Source: Danio rerio (Eukaryota; Chordata; Actinopteri; Cypriniformes; Danionidae). From it: DNA of 64,000 nucleotides. Under the pieces are notes generated by a model. That model was not told where the DNA came from, did not search any database, and worked only from the letters and a program-made list of their open reading frames with translations. Below are positions 57,845 through 64,000 of this stretch, one piece after another (position 1 is the stretch's first letter; every line of letters starts with the position of its first letter). A program made the position numbers and the translations under genes. Location of the stretch: positions 25,663,501 to 25,727,500 of the forward strand of contig NC_133183.1 of NCBI RefSeq assembly GCF_049306965.1, in the 5' to 3' direction.

Positions 57845-58108
57845 GTTTTTTTGTTGTAAAGTTACATAAATATGTATCGTTTCTGATTACTGTAATATTT
57901 ATTTACACCTTTACTGACTTATCTTTTTAAAATATTCATTTTAATGTAAGTTGTTTGTTTAAAACATTTTATAATGTGTTCCTTTCATTTAAAATTTGGA
58001 ACGGTATTAACTTGTATCTTATTTATTTCATTACTTATTATTGTTCTTTTATTATTAAGAATTCAATTAATATTAAATCCAATTTAAACTTGTGTGTCTT
58101 TTATAAGG

Positions 58109-58716
58109 TTCAGTATTGGAGAAAATTACTTTTAAAAGTAATGCATTACTTAATTATTTTTATGGTAAGTAATGTGTTACTGTACTTTTGAGTTACTTTT
58201 ACATTACTTTTATTACCTGGCTAAGGCTTGATCCCTTTCAGAATTTGTTCTTTCTTCTTTTTATTGAGGACATACACCTGCATTTACCTTTAAAAAACAC
58301 ATCAAATTTATTTAGTATAATGTTATCTGAAAACTTCCTGACCGCAGAGCTATACATGCTATATATACAGATTGTTGAAAGTTTAAAGCGGTGTGCTTGC
58401 TGCTTTTGTTCTATTTGTCTTTAGTAAAATCACTGTCCATTGAGACAATCCCCTTCTCCTTTTCTTTGATGCGTTCAAAATAATGAACACTTTCTCTCAT
58501 TGACTGCATGATTCATTGACTACTTTAATTTTAATTCAGCAATTTATTTTTAAAAAGCTAATTAAATTAACAAAAGTAATTCACGTTACATTTTCAAAAA
58601 AGTAACTCAACTATTATTAGTTATTTTTAAAAGTAATGCGCTACTTTACTCGTTAACTAGAAAAGTAATATTACTATGTAGCTTGCATTACTTGTAGTAC
58701 AATACCCCAACATTGC
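58109..58716. mobile_element. hAT-like MITE between bbof1 and mapk14a
   Basis: The left end CAGTATTGGAGAAAATTACT pairs with the inverted right end CAATGTTGGGGTATTGTACT, with TTTTAAAAGTAATGC segments repeated inverted inside. Flanking octamers ATAAGGTT and CTATGGTT agree at six of eight positions, perhaps an old 8-bp duplication. Confidence 0.6.
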
Positions 58717-59229
58717 TATGGTTTGGTTTTATACATTTATTTTAATAAAGTGTTTGTATAATCATATGTATATTAATTAAATGGTTTATTAATTCAGTAT
58801 TATTTCAATAAAATTGAGAAATAATTCATTTAATAAAATAATATTTTATTAGTTCATATGTAATGGCAACAATAATTCATTGTAATGTTTTTGTTTCAGT
58901 CTATTTACAATAATTCAATCATGGATTAATTATTTTCATTTGTATATTCATTTAAGTTATCATTGTGTCTTTTGTTCAAGCATTTCCAAAGAAAATCCCC
59001 TAGCACTCCCTCACAGCCCCCTGAAAACCCCTATGTTGCACCATCCTCTGTTACGTAAATCTTTGTGTTCTTTGATGTTATTGTGCATTGTAAAATTAAA
59101 AGCGCACAACAAAATCAGTGTTGTACAAATATCCAACATTGCGCGTTTCTATTCGTGTAGTTTCATGCGTTCTGCGTTGAATAGCCCTTCCATCAATCCC
59201 CTCTGTGCAGTCTCGTTAAAATCCTCATG

Positions 59230-59597
59230 TGTGCGTGTGAATGTGTTACAGGGGGCGCGCTTGGAAACTCCGCTCGTGTTTTACTGTGTGACTTTCATTT
59301 GTAGCAGCAGGCAGGGAGGGAGAAACGCAGACGGGATAGTGCTCGAAATCACCGCCACCCGGAATCGAGTAACTTCCGAGCACTCGCATTCCAAGCAGAC
59401 TAGGAGCTGCGGGCATGAAATAAGCTACTGCGGGGGACTCGTGCTCGAGCATCCGCGTGCACCGTCGACTTTTTCCCTCGTTCGTTTTCCGTTTTTGAGC
59501 GTTTGCAAGACAACTCCACCGCCTCGAAGAAGCACGGGCGGACGAGCCAGGGAAAGCAGAAGTCTCTCAACTCGCCTCGGGCGATCGTTCTGCAGGC
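59230..59597 (+). promoter_or_regulatory. CpG-rich mapk14a promoter / 5' untranslated region
   Basis: From about 59.25 kb composition turns GC- and CpG-rich, unlike the AT-rich sequence on both sides, and stays so to the start codon at 59598. No TATA box is evident, as expected for a broadly expressed kinase. The start site of transcription is not determinable here. The sequence from about 58720 to 59230 shows nothing I can name. Confidence 0.55.
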
Positions 59598-59716
59598 ATG
59601 TCGCAGAAAGAAAGACCCACTTTCTATCGACAGGAGGTCAACAAGACGATTTGGGAGGTCCCCGTGCAGTATCAGAACTTGTCTCCCGTGGGCTCCGGTG
59701 CATACGGATCTGTTTG
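59598..59716 (+). CDS. mapk14a: p38 MAP kinase (mapk14), first coding exon, partial gene
   Basis: ATG at 59598 opens [19 protein letters not shown], continuing [20 protein letters not shown], and the exon ends at 59716 after two bases of a codon (TG) before GTAAAT. This is the N-terminus of p38 alpha: the docking-side N-terminal tail and the glycine-rich ATP loop VGSGAYGSV. The QEV...PVQYQ wording agrees with zebrafish Mapk14a as I remember it; Mapk14b remains possible. The kinase is activated by MKK3/6 on its TGY loop and phosphorylates MK2, ATF2 and other stress targets in cytoplasm and nucleus. The remaining exons lie beyond the right edge. A long overlapping frame in another phase across the promoter is not used. 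Confidence 0.88.
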
Positions 59717-61765
59717 GTAAATATTTCTCTGTTGTTTCGATGGCGGAACGGTGTGTCCCATTCATTCTTACGGGCCCTCACTGCGTTAGCAAACTTGCTA
59801 ATAAGATCAAAGTCCGCGGTTTGTTATGCAAGATGGAATTCTAGTCGCAAACAAGCCTGCTTAAAAATGAGTGTAATATTGCGGAGTGTTTTAACGATTG
59901 CTATTTTCCATTATAACATGCAAAACTTGCAAATGCCACCTCGCGTGCATGAACGCATGCTGGCACGAGCGTCGCTCACGGGCAACGTGAAGCTCGCGTT
60001 AAAAGTGTTGCTAGCGACTAGAGACGAATATAGTGCATTACAAAGTTGTCTTCTTTAAAAAACAGATTGCTATCTATTTCTTGAGAACTGATTATTCTGA
60101 TACAAGAACCACACACGTTTATGTGCCCTACTTAATTTATGCCGTACGTTAGTGTGGTCTTAATGCGGACATCTGGTGGGCTCTGTCCTGAATGAGGTCA
60201 CCCCTCAGATGATGATGCATCAGGACTGTTTCTTAAATCCAAGGGAGCTGCCGTTTAGTGCGCCTTTAATGCGCAAATTGCTGTCGTTTGTATGTAACCT
60301 GATCTGTTTTGAAACGCAGCCAGTGAGTCAGAGTTGCGTGCGATTTGAGGACTGCTGTGTCCTTGATTCATTCACTTAATTTTCACGTTTGCTTGCAGTA
60401 ACACCCAGGATGAGGTGAAGCAAATCTCGCTGGGATGGTTTTGTGTTATTGTTTTAATCTCGTGATTGATTCCTGGCGATGAGGAAGTTTGTTGCTCATT
60501 CTGTGCTAATGTTTTCTGACACACTTGGCTTATGATTCAGTCAGTAATTTTATTACAATTAACAAAGATTTCCAGGTTAATGAGTTACTTATATTATCAG
60601 TTTATTAGTCACCTTTTTATAAATGTCTGAAAAATTATAAGGCCGCAGCCAGCCTGATGAAAATGTGTTTCTTTTTTCTTAAAAAGTGCAAATTTTCTAT
60701 TTAATCATGAGGTTCAAATACTGCTTTTTAAGAGCTTTATTGCTGGATTAGCTTGTCATCATAACCACACTTGATATACCAAAACGTTTCCTAAAGATTT
60801 AGAAAAAGAAATAATATATTCAAAAAAAGCAATTCTTATTTTTTAAAATACAAATTTATTACATCATATATCATTAGAAGAAAATAGAAATCTGTTAAAT
60901 TTCTTAAACTTAAATAAAAGTGTAACCTATTGTGATTTATTAGGCACATAACAAACTGGCCAGTACATTAAACTTTCCTAAGTCAGAATTTGGGAACCAG
61001 AATTTGGCACGATGTAACTTCAGAATGGGAAGTAAGGTTGTGTGAAAATTCGTTGTCGCAAATTCTGTACCCGACAGACAACACAGGATTGCACTTGATT
61101 TTAAAGCCTTTTTGATATTTTTACAATTTATTATGGCATAGTATTCAAAATAGGAAAAATGAGCTCATGTATGGAACAAATTCTGGACCCTTTTTTTCAT
61201 TGAGGGGTGGGTCTTTTGAACCACCCTAACCCCCCCTGGCTATGGGCCAGATTATATTTACACTTAAACTAGCTGCAGAATTCCAGACTTATCAGTCTTA
61301 ATGATGTTTTGCCCTCATAGGCGCCACTTTGTTGATATCACACGAATATGTATGCATGTATGTGTGGGATGTTGTCTATAGACTAATATTTACTTTTTAT
61401 CAAACTTTAGTAAAGCGCTTCAAGCAACAATTCTGTTCTTCTTGATAAAAAAAAAACAACAACTCAAAAGTGTATAAACATCTCCTGAATGGTCACATGT
61501 ATGTCTGCAAAATCTGTTTTAAAAGTTTGTTTAGCCTTGAAAAGTCTTGATAAAAGTCTTATTAACTTATTATCTGATAAAAAGGTATTTATTAACAGTC
61601 CTAATCAATAACATCTTAAAAAAATTATTCTAAATGTCTGTCTATTTTACTTCTGACAGGGGAAGTTTCCTAGATGTACTGCAGAAGAGCAATTATTAAC
61701 TCTAAAAGCGTCTTCCAGATGTAAACAAACAATAGACAGATGTCTCTGTGATGCATGTACTATCA

Positions 61766-62640
61766 TGACTAGGCATGGGCCGGTATATGATTCTAACGGT
61801 ATGATATCCTTGGAAAATAATATCACGGTTTAACGGTATTGTTATCACTGCTTTAAAATATATTAATTTTAAATATCTGGGTCAAAAACTAAATCTTTTT
61901 CCCCCTTTGAACACAATATATTTTATTTTAGGAAACAGTTATAATATTTTAAAACGGTAAACATGTCAGGCTAAATCATTCAAATGAATCATTGACTTCT
62001 GTCTTCATTAGATTTCATTACAATTGTAAACGACATCTTTGGATATCTTTTACTGTGAAATAACGTAAAATCTTACACGTACCTTAGGAGCTGGATAGCA
62101 GAAAATTTTACCGCGGTATGTAGGGCTGTATGGTTTGGGGAAAATATCTAATTGTGATTATTCTGACAGATATTGCAAATGGAATTTAAATCTATAGTCA
62201 AGATTCTGCTCTATAATCTGTATCTTAGCTTACTGCAGTGAGTGTTAGTGAAAAAAAGAAACTGAAAAGATATTAACTTTAACATTTACTAAATTGAGTG
62301 TCATAGGCAAAACTGTCAGTTGACTTTTGCAAGACACTCCTCATGCCTGCCTGTGGTGCTTTTTTTAGGTGCAGGTTGTTGTCTTTTCTCATGATGTGGC
62401 AACAATTCTGCAACAGCTCTTACAAATTACCTCTGAATCCCACTCGTCTGTGCTTTCCTGTTTGTTTTTTTATTGTTGGTATTCCACTTAGTCCGGTTGC
62501 GCAAATGTAATACATATGTAATATCGCTGCCGAAATATTTAGCTAATTGCAACATTTCTAATCGCGATTGTGATTCAATTTCGATTAACCACACAGCCCT
62601 AAAGGTGGTATACCTTAAAGTTATCTTCCCATGCCTAATC
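61766..62640. mobile_element. MITE with TAGGCATGGG ends, split by another MITE
   Basis: Left TAGGCATGGGCCGGTATATG and right (inverted) TTAGGCATGGGAAGATAACT are terminal inverted repeats. GGTATGATATCC near the left pairs with GGTGGTATACC near the right. The interior 62119-62601 is a different element. Confidence 0.65.
62119..62601. mobile_element. hAT-like MITE with TAGGGCTGT ends, nested
   Basis: Left TAGGGCTGTATGGTTTGGGG with ATCTAATTGTGATTATT pairs with right AATCGCGATTGTGATT ... CACACAGCCCTA. This family of AGGGCTG...CAGCCCT elements is common in fish. It split the surrounding TAGGCATGGG element, so it is younger. Confidence 0.65.
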
Positions 62641-64000
62641 ATGATTTTGGTTTTAGAAAACAAAATCCACAAGAAGCATGTTCGGCAGAAGCAGCCTTTG
62701 CTATATTTCATTAATTTGACTTGAAACGAACTTCTCAACAGTTCACAAAAGAGCCCGACCCGCCATCACACCGTACACATATAAGGGTCTGAAATGGGGT
62801 ATTCGCACACAGACTTTTAATTTCAGTCAGATAGCCCCAGGGCTTCCAGTGAATTGTCATCCCACACAAAATCATCGCACTTTAAAAAAAAAACAGTGAT
62901 CTTCATTGCCTGATCGAGATACAAAATAAAGTGGGTATCAGACTAAACAAGAAGCACTGCATTAAATTCTATTTTCTATTACTACACTACTTTCAATGGA
63001 GTTTAAAAAAAGATAAAAAAAATATTGCTTAGATTTACTCATTTTTTCGAAGTTAAGTGGTTATAAATATTGTTTGGGCTGAATTTAACCAAATTAGGTT
63101 GAACATTACTAACTTTAATTTGTTTGTTTAAATTAATTATAGTTATAATTAATTATCATTTTTTTGTAATAATTTTGCAGACAGTATATTTTCACTGTGC
63201 GCTAGCCTTCTGCTAATTATGACGCCTGCATTTAAACAGTCTTTTATCTCTTTTTATGCTTTAACAACCAAGTGCATGCTTAAGTCTATTTAACTGAGTA
63301 TATTTGAATTACATTACAACATCGATGCTGCAAAAGGAACCGTATGAAACTGAAAATAGTCGCATAAACCTTTTACCGGAAGTTCTTCATTGGCTGAAAA
63401 ACACTAGCTGTGCATATAGCCCAGTCATTAAGAAGAGCTTTGGGTAAAATATTTATCTTCAAATAAAAAAGAGGTAATACATTTCCCATATCAGCCCAAT
63501 TTTAAATGTGTACGGTTTTATTTTGTCCGGTGAACAAAAACAGTTTTTTTGCTCTATTTTGCAAATGAAGTTTCAAGAAATGTAACACAGCTAATAAAGT
63601 AATAAAGTTATTGTGAACTTTCAACTGTTTCTGTGAAACTGCTCTATATTCAGCCTCTGCCAGCATTAATGGCACTAAATGGTACTGTAAAATGATACTG
63701 TTTCTAACATTTTTCCCTATGAATGTGCCACATAAATTTTTAGCGCTATCAATCTACATATCGATGGCTTATGGTTACCTTTACTTTTAAAACTTGGAAA
63801 AAGTATTTTTAGCTGGCACAGAAATTCAGTTTTCGAACATGTGTTGTGTTTGTAAACATGTTAAAAATGAATTGAAATGATGTGGCTTTGGTTTTATCTA
63901 GTGGTGTTTGTGCACACATCTTTGGTTTCTCCCTCAAACTCAAAACAAGTGTTGCCTCACTCCTTAATGTTTGCAAATGATTTTCAGAAAGGTCTCTGCG

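Larger units (their letters stand above)
59717..64000 (+). other. mapk14a intron 1 (continues past the edge)
   Basis: No further kinase exon (for example one encoding CAAFD or AVKKL) is seen up to 64000. The intron starts CpG-rich, then becomes AT-rich. It contains two nested inverted-repeat elements (61766-62640); the rest shows nothing I can name. Confidence 0.7.

Noticed and set aside
58940-60058. 372-codon open frame on the plus strand
   Set aside because: It spans the CpG-rich promoter, the mapk14a first exon in another frame and part of intron 1; composition keeps it open and nothing in it resembles a protein family.

Overview
This is a vertebrate, AT-rich, intron- and transposon-dense window that looks like zebrafish (Danio rerio) or a close relative. 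The main reasons are several copies of the DANA-type tRNA-derived SINE (a Danio repeat), Angel-type fold-back MITEs, and Tc1/mariner and hAT elements typical of that genome. No prokaryotic features are present. Gene models below were assembled by hand from splice sites, reading phase and recalled protein families; no database search was run.

Layout. 1-8.3 kb: no convincing gene. It holds a DANA SINE, two hAT elements with the same 8-bp target duplication, a second (decayed) DANA nested in one of them, and unique non-coding stretches, one of which (about 7.1-7.6 kb) could be a promoter or 5' exon of a leftward gene. 8.49-11.86 kb (minus): five-exon gene of the FAM107 actin-associated family. 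12.72-15.07 kb (minus): five-exon cfap276 (C1orf194 homologue), an axonemal microtubule inner protein gene, with an RFX X-box-like site about 100 bp before the start codon. 16.56-40.54 kb (plus): elapor1 (KIAA1324/EIG121 homologue), 22 coding exons, 982 residues, complete. 41.68-57.66 kb (plus): bbof1 (basal body orientation factor 1), 12 coding exons, 520 residues, complete, with a forkhead site and an RFX-like palindrome just upstream. Its intron 8 contains an apparently whole BEL/Pao LTR retrotransposon in antisense. 59.60 kb to the right edge (plus): first coding exon of a p38 MAP kinase, best match mapk14a, then intron 1.

How the genes relate. The cfap276-elapor1 neighbourhood matches the human 1p13.3 arrangement (C1orf194 next to KIAA1324), which supports calling the large gene elapor1 rather than elapor2. 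cfap276 and bbof1 are both motile-cilium genes on either side of elapor1, and both have cilia-type promoter motifs; elapor1 encodes an endosomal-lysosomal type I membrane protein, and mapk14a a stress kinase.

I found no sign of a wholly new gene system. The most notable items are the pristine BEL/Pao copy (identical LTRs as read, 5-bp target duplication, tRNA-Tyr-type primer site), a roughly 1.2-kb fold-back element interrupted by a second inverted-repeat element, the two hAT insertions sharing TTTTAGAC, the cilia-type promoter motifs, a (TG)n tract abutting an elapor1 splice acceptor, and several CTCF-like motifs, some inside transposons.
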